From positions 1 to 32,051 of the forward strand of contig JANOBD010000174.1 of NCBI GenBank assembly GCA_031411495.1: 32,051 nucleotides of DNA, read 5' to 3'. The position numbers and the translations under genes were made by a program. Under the pieces are notes generated by a model. It was not told where the DNA came from. It ran no database searches and worked only from the letters and a program-made list of their open reading frames with translations. Of the stretch, positions 21,894 to 31,500 are shown piece after piece (position 1 is the stretch's first letter; every line of letters starts with the position of its first letter). The DNA is from JANOBD01 sp031411495. GTDB lineage: Bacteria; Planctomycetota; Phycisphaerae; Tepidisphaerales; Tepidisphaeraceae.

Positions 21894-23999
21894 TCAAGCC
21901 GGTCGCTCCATCGCGTTCGCCCGCTTCTTCGTCGCGACGACCGTCGGCATGGTGAGAAGCGATGTCCCGTAGTGCTGCGCGAGTTGGAGCAGATCGCTGA
22001 AATCCACCAGGCCATCCGCGCTGTAGTCGATGTTGCCCTGGCTGAAGGTCTGGCCCATCTTGCCGTAGTTCTGGACGAGCGTGAGCAGGTCGTCGAAGCC
22101 GACGGTGCCGTCACGGTTCAGGTCGCCTTGCAGCACGCGGAAGGTGAAGTGAACTTCGCCGGCCAGCGTCTTGTCCGACCAGTCGTGCACGCTCTGCTTG
22201 ACCGTGAGATCGTACAGGCCGTCGGCGAAAACGTTGCCGACGAGCGGCGAGATCGTGGCGGCGTCGCTCGTGCCGTCATAAACGACGCCGAGGCTCGATG
22301 CCGGCACGATCTGGTTCGTCGTCGTGTTCCGCAGGACGAAGTCGCCGATGCTCAGCGTATGGCTCACATCCTCGCTGAAGCGGACCTGCACCGATTGCCG
22401 GCCGGTCTCGAAAGAGAATGAATTGGAGACAACGCTCGGCGCGGTCTGATCGCTCAGGTGAATGATCTTCGACACGCTCGGCACGCCGGCGGCGTTCAAT
22501 ACGCTCAACATGTAGTAGCCGGGGGTGGCGTAGGTGCCGGACTGGGGCGAAGCCGCGATGAGATGGCCGTCGACTCTCGAGAACGAAAGGCGATTGAATC
22601 GCTGGTCCATGTTCACGGTGTGGGTCGTGCTGCCAAGGCGCACCAGCGTCACCTGCGAGATGTCGGCCGCTTCCGGCGTGTCGATCTCGAAGTTCTGGCG
22701 ATAGTCGATTGCATCCGGCGCGTGGCTGATCGTCGGGCGGGCACCTCTGAAGAGGTAGGGGGGCGAGAAGATTTCGGCGTCGAGGTGATCCGGATCACCC
22801 TGGATCGCATCCGAAGGCCGGCCGCCGCCCATCGACATCACACGGCCGTCGGGAAGCAGCAGCGCCGTGGAGTGATAGATGCGCGTGACTCCGTTGCTGG
22901 CGAGCGTCGTCCATTGACCGGTCGTAGGATTCCAGAGCTCGCTGGTGAGCACGCGGCCGCGCGAATCGTTTTCTCCGGACGCGCTCGTGCCGCCGGTTGC
23001 GAGCACGGTGCCGTCGGGAAGGAGGGTCGCGTTGAGGTATTTGCGCGGCGACTGCATCGATCCGACGACGTGGTACTGCGGATACGGCTCGCCGGTGGTG
23101 AGGTCGAGCGTCTCGGTCATGGCGGTCGTGGGACTGCTGGCGTTGTCGCCGCCCACGACCATGATCTTGCCGGGCTCGTACATGACGGCGGTGCCGTAGT
23201 TGCGATTGCCGTAGTTGGTGCCGGCTACGCCTTGCCAGGAGCCCAGGCCGTCCGTGTCCAGATAGCGTCCCCAGCTTTCGGGTCCGGCGTCGAACGTCTT
23301 GCCATTGGGCTCGACGAAGAAGTTCGGATAGAGCGGCATCAGCAGTTCCGCATCCGTCAGATCGCGCCAGGTGTTAGTCGCGGGGCTGTAAACCTGTGGC
23401 AGGCGATTGACGATGCGCGTCGTTCCGTTGGGGCCGTAATAGCTGCCGGAGATCGTCAACACATCGCCGTTGGGGAGCGTGGTGTTCGCCGGGTACCAGC
23501 GCGGGAGGTTCATATCGGGCACGCGCGTCCAGGTGTCGGTCTTCCAGTCGTAGATGGCCGCGTTGATCAGGCCGTCGCCGTTGGAATTGTCCTGACCACC
23601 GGCGACGAGCAGTCGGCCGTCGCCGAGTTGCGCGTGGCCGGAACAGTAGAGCACCCACCCCGGGCCGGCATTGGTCGTTACCGCGTTGGTGGCCGGATCG
23701 AACACCCGGATCCCGGTGAGATCCCAGAACATCACTTTGCCATTCGGGAGGAGCGTGGAATGGACCGCGACGAGCCCGAGATCGAAAGCCGTCGTCCACG
23801 CGCCCAACGTCGATTCGTTCTCACGCGAGTCTCGTCTCAACACCGGATCGACCACGTAGCTCGACGGGACAGTGGCCGCGTGCGCGGCTGCGGCGGCTAG
23901 CTGCGCGGCGTCGAACGGGAAATGGAGCGAGCAAAAGAGGAGTCGACGGTCCAGCCGCGCAAACAAACACGGATTGGAAGCAAAGGATGGTGATTTCAT
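21894..23999 (-). CDS. Secreted copper-radical oxidase (galactose/glyoxal oxidase-like) with dockerin-like pair
   Basis: A 701-aa protein of the AA5-type copper radical oxidase fold, which would oxidise alcohols or aldehydes and release hydrogen peroxide. All active-site positions of galactose oxidase have counterparts: C119 (LYCSGHAQ) to cross-link with Y169 (PRWYPA), Y375-H376 (TRIYHST) and H460 (TTHTVNMDQ). Kelch-type blades (NGKVMFWD, DGRLLVAGG, DGTVLATGG) and the C-terminal DUF1929 beta domain frame them. A bacterial Ig-like domain and two dockerin-like loops (DLNRDGTVGFDDLL, SADGLVDFSDLL) follow, then a basic tail. The N-terminus is long, Arg-containing and Ala-rich, and probably exported. 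ATG 23999 is preferred to a TTG at 24035; neither has a clear Shine-Dalgarno. Confidence 0.88.
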   Translation of the reverse strand: MKSPSFASNPCLFARLDRRLLFCSLHFPFDAAQLAAAAAHAATVPSSYVVDPVLRRDSRENESTLGAWTTAFDLGLVAVHSTLLPNGKVMFWDLTGIRVFDPATNAVTTNAGPGWVLYCSGHAQLGDGRLLVAGGQDNSNGDGLINAAIYDWKTDTWTRVPDMNLPRWYPANTTLPNGDVLTISGSYYGPNGTTRIVNRLPQVYSPATNTWRDLTDAELLMPLYPNFFVEPNGKTFDAGPESWGRYLDTDGLGSWQGVAGTNYGNRNYGTAVMYEPGKIMVVGGDNASSPTTAMTETLDLTTGEPYPQYHVVGSMQSPRKYLNATLLPDGTVLATGGTSASGENDSRGRVLTSELWNPTTGQWTTLASNGVTRIYHSTALLLPDGRVMSMGGGRPSDAIQGDPDHLDAEIFSPPYLFRGARPTISHAPDAIDYRQNFEIDTPEAADISQVTLVRLGSTTHTVNMDQRFNRLSFSRVDGHLIAASPQSGTYATPGYYMLSVLNAAGVPSVSKIIHLSDQTAPSVVSNSFSFETGRQSVQVRFSEDVSHTLSIGDFVLRNTTTNQIVPASSLGVVYDGTSDAATISPLVGNVFADGLYDLTVKQSVHDWSDKTLAGEVHFTFRVLQGDLNRDGTVGFDDLLTLVQNYGKMGQTFSQGNIDYSADGLVDFSDLLQLAQHYGTSLLTMPTVVATKKRANAMERPA

Positions 24000-24054
24000 G
24001 GGAGTCGGGTCGCGGCTTACAGGAATCTCCGCCAAGACCAGATCCGCAGCAAGT

Positions 24055-24096
24055 GAAAAATCAGAACCCCTGGCCAGTCTTGAGACTGCCAGGGGT
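24055..24096 (-). terminator. Intrinsic terminator of the beta-repeat protein gene
   Basis: On the minus strand a 14-15 base stem (ACCCCTGGCAGTCT paired with AGACTGGCCAGGGGT, one bulge, two-base loop) is followed by TCTGATTTTTC. It lies 57 bases after the stop at 24153 and before the oxidase gene, so the two dockerin-type genes are probably transcribed separately. Confidence 0.75.
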
Positions 24097-24152
24097 CCGG
24101 ATGTTTCTTGCTGGAGGGATTACAGCGGCTGCAGGAGCAGGCTGGCTCGCGA

Positions 24153-26693
24153 CTAGACGAGCCGGCTCGCGGAGTCCGAGGTCCGGCGCTTGGCCGCCGA
24201 CGTGGTCCTCTTCGGCAGCGTGACGAGCGACGTCTCATAGTTCTGGGCAACCAGAAGCAGATCGTCGAAGTTCACATTGCCCAGGGCGTCATAGTCGAAA
24301 TTGCCCTCGGCAAAGGTCTTGCCGACGCCTTCGTAGTTCTGCGCCGTGCGCAGAAGGTCATCAAAGTTCACAGCGCCATCGAGGCTGGCATCGCCGGGGA
24401 TCGTGTAGCGAATGAGCACGGCGGTGTTGTCGACTGCGGCGCCGGCGAATGTAGCCGGGAACGTATCGAAAACGGTCGTCGCCTCTCCGTAACCGAGCGT
24501 GCGGCTGCCACCCGCGGCGGCTGCCGAGGAACTTCGGATGCCCAGCCCCGTCCACGCGCCGCCGGCGTAACCGGTGGCGAGCGCCGCGGAGATCACAGAA
24601 AGCGGCGACGTCGCCGAGTAGTCGATGATCATCGCGTTGTCGGCCAGATCGACCGCCGCCGTCGGGGACACGGCAAGGTCTGTCGCAATGACCGCTGCCG
24701 AGGTCGCCGACAGACCGGCCGCGATCGCGAGCGTGCCGTCGCTGACGTTGATCCCGCTCGCGCTCTGAAGCCTGCGGGCGAGCGTCTTCACGGCCGGCGT
24801 CGCCACGTTGACCGTTGCGCCGCTGTTGACGGTGAGCGAACCGGCACCAGCGATCGTTCCGCCGTTGAAGTCCAGGCGGGTCGTCAAGGTCAGGTTGCTT
24901 GCGCCATCGACCAGGCCGCCACTATTCAAGGTGAGATTGGCGATCGTGAGGTCGGCAGGCAGCGCCAGGTTGGCGACGCCGCTCGCGTCGTTGACCGACA
25001 CAATGCTGTTGGTCGCGCCCGTCGCGGTGGCGAGCAGCGAAGCCGGCAGGCCCGGCAGCGTCTCGTTGACGTTGACAAAGTCGCCACTCACGCCGACGTC
25101 GATCAACGTCGATGCGGTCGGCCCGTTGATGTTGACCGTATCGGCGCCGCCGAGTGTGTTAATCAACAGCGACTCGACCGAGTTAAACGTGCCGATGCGG
25201 GCACCGGCGAAGTCGTTGGCATTGACGGTCAGCGTCTCGGCGGCGGTTGAGCCGGTGAGCGTGAGGGAGTCGATTCCGTCGCCGCCGTTCACGCTGACGT
25301 TTTCGGTCGTCAGGATCGACACGACATTTGTCGTTCCGGCGGACGCGGCGGTTCCGGAATAAGCGAAGCTGTTGTTGCTTGCATTGCCGTTCAGGACGAG
25401 CGTGTCGGTTCCGTTGCCGCCCGACAAGGAGACGTTCATGCCCAGATCGCTGTCGAGGCTGACGACGTCGTTTCCGTCGGAAGCACCGATGAGAATCGAG
25501 GAAACGGTCGAGATGTCGTATTCGCTGACAAACGCCGGAAGATTTCCCGCGCCCGGCAGTGCACCGGTGCCGGCGACATCCAGTCCGACGTCGACCGAAA
25601 CGCGAAGCGTATTGCCGACGCGGGTAATCGAGATGTTGTCATCGCTGGTTCCCGTCCCGCCGCGAACAAGCAACTGGTGGGTCGTCTCGTTGATCGAGCT
25701 GTACATCGTGCCGTACTTGGACGGGTCGATGCTGCTGTAACCGTAAGCATCCTTGAACATCAGCGAGAAAGCATTGTTCACCATGTAGCGGCGGCTGAAC
25801 TCGTACACCGCGTTGCCCTGGTCCTGCGCGCCGACATAGGTCGTGCCATTGATCGTGGTGGTGATCGGCCCGGCGCTATGGATGGCCGCGCCAAAGTCAC
25901 TTCCGCCGCTGCCGGCGTTGTTGCTGGTCAGCAGGTGTTGAATGCTCGGGCCGCTAAAGGTGTAGAACTTGCCGACGCCGCCGCCCTCTGCCGTATCCGG
26001 TACGGTCGTGGCGGTGGTTCGTGAGGACCAGAGGCTGGAGCCGTTTCCGAAGAGGCCCATGCAGTGGGTCAACTCGGCAGCGAAGACCGTTTCGAAATCT
26101 CCCTTTCCGGCGGCGGGTGAGCCCGATTGTGCATCGCCGCTGAAGGCGTTGACGATCGAACCCTGGAACTCGCTGCTTTCGAACGGCGTCGGGTCGAGGA
26201 ACCAGCCATTGCCGGTGCCGGTCGTGCCGCTGCCAGCGCCCATATTAATCGTTCCGGACTTGGGCTTGTTGCCGAGCAGGCTGTTCAAGCCGGCGCTTGC
26301 GCCAAATCCGCTGTTGACGGCGTTCATGTTGACGGTGAGGTTGTATGTCTGGCCGGCCGACGCATAGTTGAAGCTAACGATCATCCGCTCGTAGGCGACG
26401 ATGACTGCGTCAACGACTGCGCGGGCGGTTGCTGCCGCGGCGCCGAACTTTGCGTTGAAGCCGTCGGTATCGCTTGTCGCCGAACCGCGATTCACCCAGA
26501 CGATGTCCGCCGGGTCGTTGGCGTCGCCGGAAGCGCGGACATTGACCAGGTCAGGCCGTTCCTCGATCGGGGCAAAGCTCTGTCCCATCGCGTGCTCAAG
26601 GCACATCAGGGTGCGCGACTCGAGGGATTCAAACGGACGGGACGACGGGCGGGACTTAAACGACGACACGAAGCCGCGACGGCGGTTTTGCAT
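24153..26693 (-). CDS. Large secreted beta-repeat protein with degenerate protease motif and dockerin-like pair
   Basis: An 846-aa exported protein. The basic N-terminus with FESLESRTLM matches the LEPR-XLL-type N-terminal motif of large planctomycete surface proteins. A first domain (about 50-330) contains AAELTHCMGLFG near residue 206, which looks like an HExxHxxG zinc-protease site that has lost its first and third histidines. The middle holds Gly/Asp repeats (SGGNGTDTLVL, NGGDGIDSLTL, LGGADTVNI) and beta-helix-like strands. The C-terminus has two dockerin-like loops (DASLDGAVNFDDLL, DALGNVNFDDLL) and a basic tail. ATG 26693 follows AGAGG by a short spacer; ATG 26705 is an alternative four codons upstream. 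An intrinsic terminator follows. No activity is assigned. Confidence 0.82.
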   Translation of the reverse strand: MQNRRRGFVSSFKSRPSSRPFESLESRTLMCLEHAMGQSFAPIEERPDLVNVRASGDANDPADIVWVNRGSATSDTDGFNAKFGAAAATARAVVDAVIVAYERMIVSFNYASAGQTYNLTVNMNAVNSGFGASAGLNSLLGNKPKSGTINMGAGSGTTGTGNGWFLDPTPFESSEFQGSIVNAFSGDAQSGSPAAGKGDFETVFAAELTHCMGLFGNGSSLWSSRTTATTVPDTAEGGGVGKFYTFSGPSIQHLLTSNNAGSGGSDFGAAIHSAGPITTTINGTTYVGAQDQGNAVYEFSRRYMVNNAFSLMFKDAYGYSSIDPSKYGTMYSSINETTHQLLVRGGTGTSDDNISITRVGNTLRVSVDVGLDVAGTGALPGAGNLPAFVSEYDISTVSSILIGASDGNDVVSLDSDLGMNVSLSGGNGTDTLVLNGNASNNSFAYSGTAASAGTTNVVSILTTENVSVNGGDGIDSLTLTGSTAAETLTVNANDFAGARIGTFNSVESLLINTLGGADTVNINGPTASTLIDVGVSGDFVNVNETLPGLPASLLATATGATNSIVSVNDASGVANLALPADLTIANLTLNSGGLVDGASNLTLTTRLDFNGGTIAGAGSLTVNSGATVNVATPAVKTLARRLQSASGINVSDGTLAIAAGLSATSAAVIATDLAVSPTAAVDLADNAMIIDYSATSPLSVISAALATGYAGGAWTGLGIRSSSAAAAGGSRTLGYGEATTVFDTFPATFAGAAVDNTAVLIRYTIPGDASLDGAVNFDDLLRTAQNYEGVGKTFAEGNFDYDALGNVNFDDLLLVAQNYETSLVTLPKRTTSAAKRRTSDSASRLV

Positions 26694-26953
26694 GATGCCT
26701 CTCATCAGGAGTCAACTTGTCTGGAACGAAACTCGCCAGGTATGAACCCGAGCGGTTTTACACCCACTACGGAGCTGACGAAGTTTAGCAGCAACCTGTC
26801 GCTTGTCTATATGTCTCGCGAATGACAAATTTCCCCCGATTACATCGGATAATCGGAGCCCACCGGCGGGCGAAATGGGGCGGGGCAGATCATACAGCTT
26901 CCATATTTGCCCCGTTCGCGGCCCGAACGGTCATACTTGTAGTATTCCGCGCC

Positions 26954-28144
26954 TCAGTGCTTGTTGTTGCCTTGAGGCGGAGCGGCGATCGGCTTGTGTG
27001 CTTCCTGATGTGCGGCCGGCGGCCCGACGGGCCTTGTCTGGGGCGCTGTGCCGCGCGCGGCGTTCTGCTGCGCCGCCGCGTTGCTGGAGATGCCGCGAAG
27101 CATCATCGACAGCTGTTCCGGGTTGGTCGCGTTGTGCAGCGCTTCCGGCACCGTGATGTGGCCGTCCTTGTGGAGCGTGAGCAGGTCCTGATCGAAGGTC
27201 TGCTGACCGTTGCCGGCGGACTTGATGTAGTCGCCGAGTTCGAGCGCGCGGCCCTCGAGGATGTACTTGGTCGGCACCGGGCCGCCGCGAAGGACTTCCA
27301 CCGCCGGGCGACGCGAGCCGTCGTGGCAGATGACCAGCCGCTGGCTGATGATTGCCTCGAGATTCCCCGCGAGCTGTGTGAGCAGCAGCTTGTGTTCGTT
27401 GGGAGGAAACATCGCAATGATGCGTTCGATCGTCTGCGGCGCGCTCGCCGAGTGAACGGTGGAAAAAACCTGGTGGCCGGTGTCTGCCGCGCGCAGCGCG
27501 ATCCGCAGTGTCTCCATGTCGCGCAACTCGCCGACGAGCACCACATCCGGATCCTGGCGCAAACTCTGGCGCAGCGCCTGTTCGAAGCTCGGCGTGTCGG
27601 TGCCCACTTCGAGCTGTGCGATCAGCGACATCTTCGGCGTGTAAAGGTACTCCACCGGGTCTTCAATCGTGATGATCTTGGACGTGTGATGGTGGTTGAT
27701 GAGATTCATCATCGCCGCCAGCGTCGTCGATTTGCCCGAGCCGGTGGTGCCTGTCACCAGGGTCAGGCCGCGGCCGGAGAGCGCGATGTCATTGACGACC
27801 GGCGGAAGATTCAGTTCGGCGACGGTAGGGATGCGGTTCTTGATCACGCGCATCGAGATGCCGCACATCCCCAGCTGGCGATACGCCGAGCAGCGGAAAC
27901 GCGTCAATCCCGGCATCGCGTAGGAGAAATCGAGGCCGGCGACCATCCGGTCCGCGGCGTTTTCGCGCATCCGCGCCGGCGCGATCGACGTGATGAAGTT
28001 CTGCAGCTCGGCGTCGTCGATCTTCGGCTGATTCACCGCGCGAAGAATCCCGCCCATGCGGATCTGTGGCGGGAGCCCGGCCTGAAGGTGGACATCGGAC
28101 GCCTCATGTTCCACCGCGAACTGAATGATCTGTGCAAAGTCCAT
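26954..28144 (-). CDS. pilT: PilT-family type IV pilus ATPase, variant
   Basis: A 396-aa hexameric secretion-type ATPase that powers pilus retraction or twitching at the inner membrane. It opens with the family sequence SDVHLQAGLPPQIRMGG. Walker A is GTTGSGKST at 132-140. The Asp box (IITIEDPVEYLY), Walker B (DPDVVLVGELRD) and His box (TGHQVFSTVHS) follow in order. The AIRNLIRE motif needed for retraction in studied PilT proteins is replaced by VPTKYILE. The last about 40 residues are a Gln/Pro/Ala/His-rich tail not seen in short PilT proteins. GAGGA sits just before the ATG at 28144. No other pilus gene lies in the window, and the 248 bases downstream hold no gene. Confidence 0.9.
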   Translation of the reverse strand: MDFAQIIQFAVEHEASDVHLQAGLPPQIRMGGILRAVNQPKIDDAELQNFITSIAPARMRENAADRMVAGLDFSYAMPGLTRFRCSAYRQLGMCGISMRVIKNRIPTVAELNLPPVVNDIALSGRGLTLVTGTTGSGKSTTLAAMMNLINHHHTSKIITIEDPVEYLYTPKMSLIAQLEVGTDTPSFEQALRQSLRQDPDVVLVGELRDMETLRIALRAADTGHQVFSTVHSASAPQTIERIIAMFPPNEHKLLLTQLAGNLEAIISQRLVICHDGSRRPAVEVLRGGPVPTKYILEGRALELGDYIKSAGNGQQTFDQDLLTLHKDGHITVPEALHNATNPEQLSMMLRGISSNAAAQQNAARGTAPQTRPVGPPAAHQEAHKPIAAPPQGNNKH

Positions 28145-28515
28145 GTTTCCTCACCGAAAGAGGTGCCTGCGACCTGCCGGATCGCTTGCGTTCGAATTGT
28201 CGGCAATTGACCCTTGAAGGCAATGTAATGTCGACGACCCAAAGCGGATGGCACACCCTCGCAGCGACAGATCGATGACGAACAACCGCCGGTTTGACGT
28301 GTTCGAGCGGACCCGACGCGTTGGGGTGAGAAGTTCCGCTCCATTTTGTCGCACGACGAAGAAGTCGCACGATGAACTCTGCGAGGGAAGCCGCCGGCGA
28401 TGAGGCCGGGCCGGCGCGCTTCGAAAGTCGAAACACGGCGAGGTAAACGGGACGAACCGGCCAGCAGGGTTGGCCGGTTCGTTCGTTGGTTCTGCGCGAG
28501 GTGCGCGTCCGCGGG
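28145..28515. other. Gene-free interval of 371 bases
   Basis: No convincing gene was found here. It should carry the pilT promoter (minus strand) and the end of the giant protein's transcript. One near-direct repeat, GTCGCACGA separated by a few bases, occurs at about 28350-28373, and a terminator-like hairpin lies at 28453-28481. Otherwise I see nothing recognisable. Confidence 0.5.
28453..28481 (-). terminator. Probable terminator of the giant repeat-protein gene
   Basis: A perfect 11-base stem (CGAACCGGCCA/TGGCCGGTTCG) with a seven-base loop lies 35 bases downstream of the stop codon at 28516. The following minus-strand sequence (GTCCCGTTTA) is only weakly U-rich, so efficiency is uncertain. 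Confidence 0.55.
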
Positions 28516-31500
28516 TTACTCGATGACATCCAGATTCGAGCCGTGACGATTGCGGCTGACCGTCGCCGATGCCTGCACGATCGGAGTCGCCGAGAAGACG
28601 CTCACGCCATAGTTCTGCGCCTCGAGCAAGAGGTCATCGAAGTTTACGGTGCCGGACGTGTCGTAGTTCAGGTTGCCCTGCGAGAACGACATGCCGACCC
28701 TGCCGTAGTTTTGCGCGACGATGAGCAGGTCGTCGAAGTTCACGACACGGTCGCGGTTCACATCGCCGGCAAGGACGAAGAAGTTGAGCGTGTAGTTGTC
28801 GCCGCCCACGCCATTTCCATCGCCGTCGAGCAGGTTGCCCGAATCGTCGGCGATGGCGCTGCCGGTGAGGCGGAGGTTGTAGTTGCCGTTGGGCAGGATG
28901 CCGCCGAGCACGCCCGGCGTACCGATGGTGATCTTGTTGGTGATCGTGTCGTAGGAAATCGAGAGCGATGCCGGTGGGATCGTCGTCGAGGTCGTGGTGT
29001 TGATCAGCGTGAAGTCGGTATTCTGCAGGCTCGCCGCGATACTTTCGCTCGCGTAGACGACCAGTTCCGGAACAGGTCGGTCGAAGCGATAGGCCCCTTC
29101 GACGATTCGCGGCGGCGTGGTGTCGGTCGTCACGGCGTTGGTGGTTCCCAGCGCGATGGAGTAATTGCCCGACGCATTCGATCCGTTCTCGGTCACCATC
29201 ACCGTATACGTCCCGGCGACAACGGTCGTGACGTTGAGCGTTGCGGTGTTGGTCACCGAACTGTCGGAAAAGATCGAGCCGTCAGGACGATAGATCAACA
29301 CGCGCGGCTGGAAGGTCTGCCCGGTCGGCGTTTCGTTGAGCGTGACGCTGAAGTTCACGCCCGCAGTTGCGGGGACGGTATAGATGTCGATATCGCCCAT
29401 GGCGATCTCGCCGGTGCGCGGCGTCGTGGTGAGCGGACCGCTGTCGCCGGTGGTCGGCTGGGTTGTATTCGCCAGGCCCACCGAGATCGCATATTCGCCG
29501 GTGTCGTCGCCTCCCTGGTCCAGGACATAGATGGCGTACGTGCCGGCCACGAGACCTTCGGCACGGTAGGTCAGCCCGTCCGTACCCGCCTGGTTGGTCA
29601 GGACGGAGAAGGTCGGCGTGACGACGACAATGTTCGGACTCATCGGATTGACGTTCGCGTCTTCGAGCGCGACGAGCAGCGACTGGCCCGCCGTCGCGGT
29701 AACGCTGAACGCGTCGACATCGCCATAGTCAATTCGACCGCGGCGTGTCTGACCGCTGGTGATCGGGCCGCCGTCATCGACGGTCGCAAACGGTGTCGCG
29801 GTCGAAACGAGCGTAAAGCCATAGCGCAGGTACTCATCCACGCCGCTTTCGTAGATCGCAAGGGTGTAAGTCCCCGTGGCGGCAAGGTTGTTGTCGATGG
29901 TGGCCGTACCGATCGAAGTCGCCGAGTTGCGGAGCACGCTTCCGTTGGGAGCGAAAATGGCGAACGCGGTTTCGCCGACCGCCGCTGGGCCGAGGTATTC
30001 GCTTTCGCTGAGCGAGAGCAGCAGGCTCGCCGTCTGCGTGCCGGTGAGCGTGTACACGTCGATATCACCCGGATCGATGATCCCCTGGCGATATTGTGCG
30101 TAGCCGAGCGCGGCGCTGTCGCCGTCCGTGATTTGCGGGCCGATACCGTTGACGGCCGTGAGGTTGTAGGTGCCAGTGTCGTCGCCACTCTGATCAAGAA
30201 TGCAGATGACGTAGGTCCCAGCCGCGGTGACGTTGGATTGCAGCGTACCGGTGCCGATCGTTGCCGGAGTGTTAAAGAGGTTCGTTCCAGACGGACTGAA
30301 CACGAGCAACTGCACGTTCATCGCCTGCAGGCTCGACTCGGCGGCGGTGACGAGCAGCGACGAGCCGAGGTTCACGCTGACGGTGAACACGTCGATGTCG
30401 CCGGCGTCGAGGACACCACTGCGGTATTCACCACTGGTGATCGGTCCGCTGTCGGCATCGGTCGGTTGAGCGCCCGAGGGCAGCGCGACGACCGTCAACC
30501 CGTAGCCGCCGGTCGTATCCGCGCCGCTGTCGGCGACCTCGATCGTATACGTTCCGCTGGCGGGCAGATTGGTGAACAGCTGCGGGAGCGCGATCGATCC
30601 CGTCGTCGCGACGAGCACCGCGCCATTGGGCGCCGTGACCACCAGCGACGGCGTCAGCGCCGCGGTCGTTTCCGAGTAGTTGAGCAGCAGGCTGCCGCCG
30701 GCCGACGCGGCGATGGTGTAGACGTCGATGTCGCCCAGGTCGATCGTGCCGGTGTGATAGGTCCCGCTCAAGACCGGGCCGCTGTCGGCATCGGTCGGCT
30801 GCGAGGCAAGCGCGGTGACGGCGGTCAGTGAGTAGTTGCCGGTCGCGTCCTGCGATTGCTCCACGGCGATGACCGTGTACGTGCCCGATGGCGCGTTGCC
30901 CAGGAAGTAGTCGCGACCGATCGTACCGGCCTGGTTGAACAGGACGCCGCCCGTCGGCGAAATCACGAGGAGCTGTGGATTGAACGACGCCGGGACGGAC
31001 GGGTCTTCGCTCATGGCGACCCAGAGATTGCCGTTGAGCGGGACGTTGACGGTGTAAACATCCATATCGCCGAAGTCGAGCGTGCCGGTGCGCCGGACGC
31101 CGCTGGCGAGAGTCACGCTGTCGGCGTCGACGATCGGGGCGGATGCCGGGACGGACGCGACGGTGAGCGCGTAGGCGCCATCGGAGTCGGCGCCGCCGTC
31201 GTTGAGGAGGATCGTATAGGTGCCGCTCGATGGAAGGCTCGTCAGCGTGGCGCCGATGCCCACGCTCCCCGAGGAGTTGAACAGGACCGCTCCCGCCGGC
31301 GAAAGAACGCGCATCGTGACATCGAAGAGCGCGCTCGACACGGTCTCTGCTGCGGCCGCGACCAAGCTTCCGCCGGCCGTGCCAGCGATCGTGTAGACGT
31401 CGACATCGCCGAGGTCCATCGTGCCGACATTGTATTGTCCGCTGGTAATGGGTCCGCTGTCCGCATCGGTCGGCTGCGCGCCCGGCGAGGTGACGGCGGT

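Noticed and set aside
28249..28265. TGGCAC-like sequence suggesting a sigma-54 promoter
   Set aside because: The downstream GC element is wrong, and it points away from pilT.
28486..30831. A 781-codon plus-strand frame opposite the giant repeat protein
   Set aside because: Its apparent repeats are the reverse reading of the real repeats; no signal or fold evidence.
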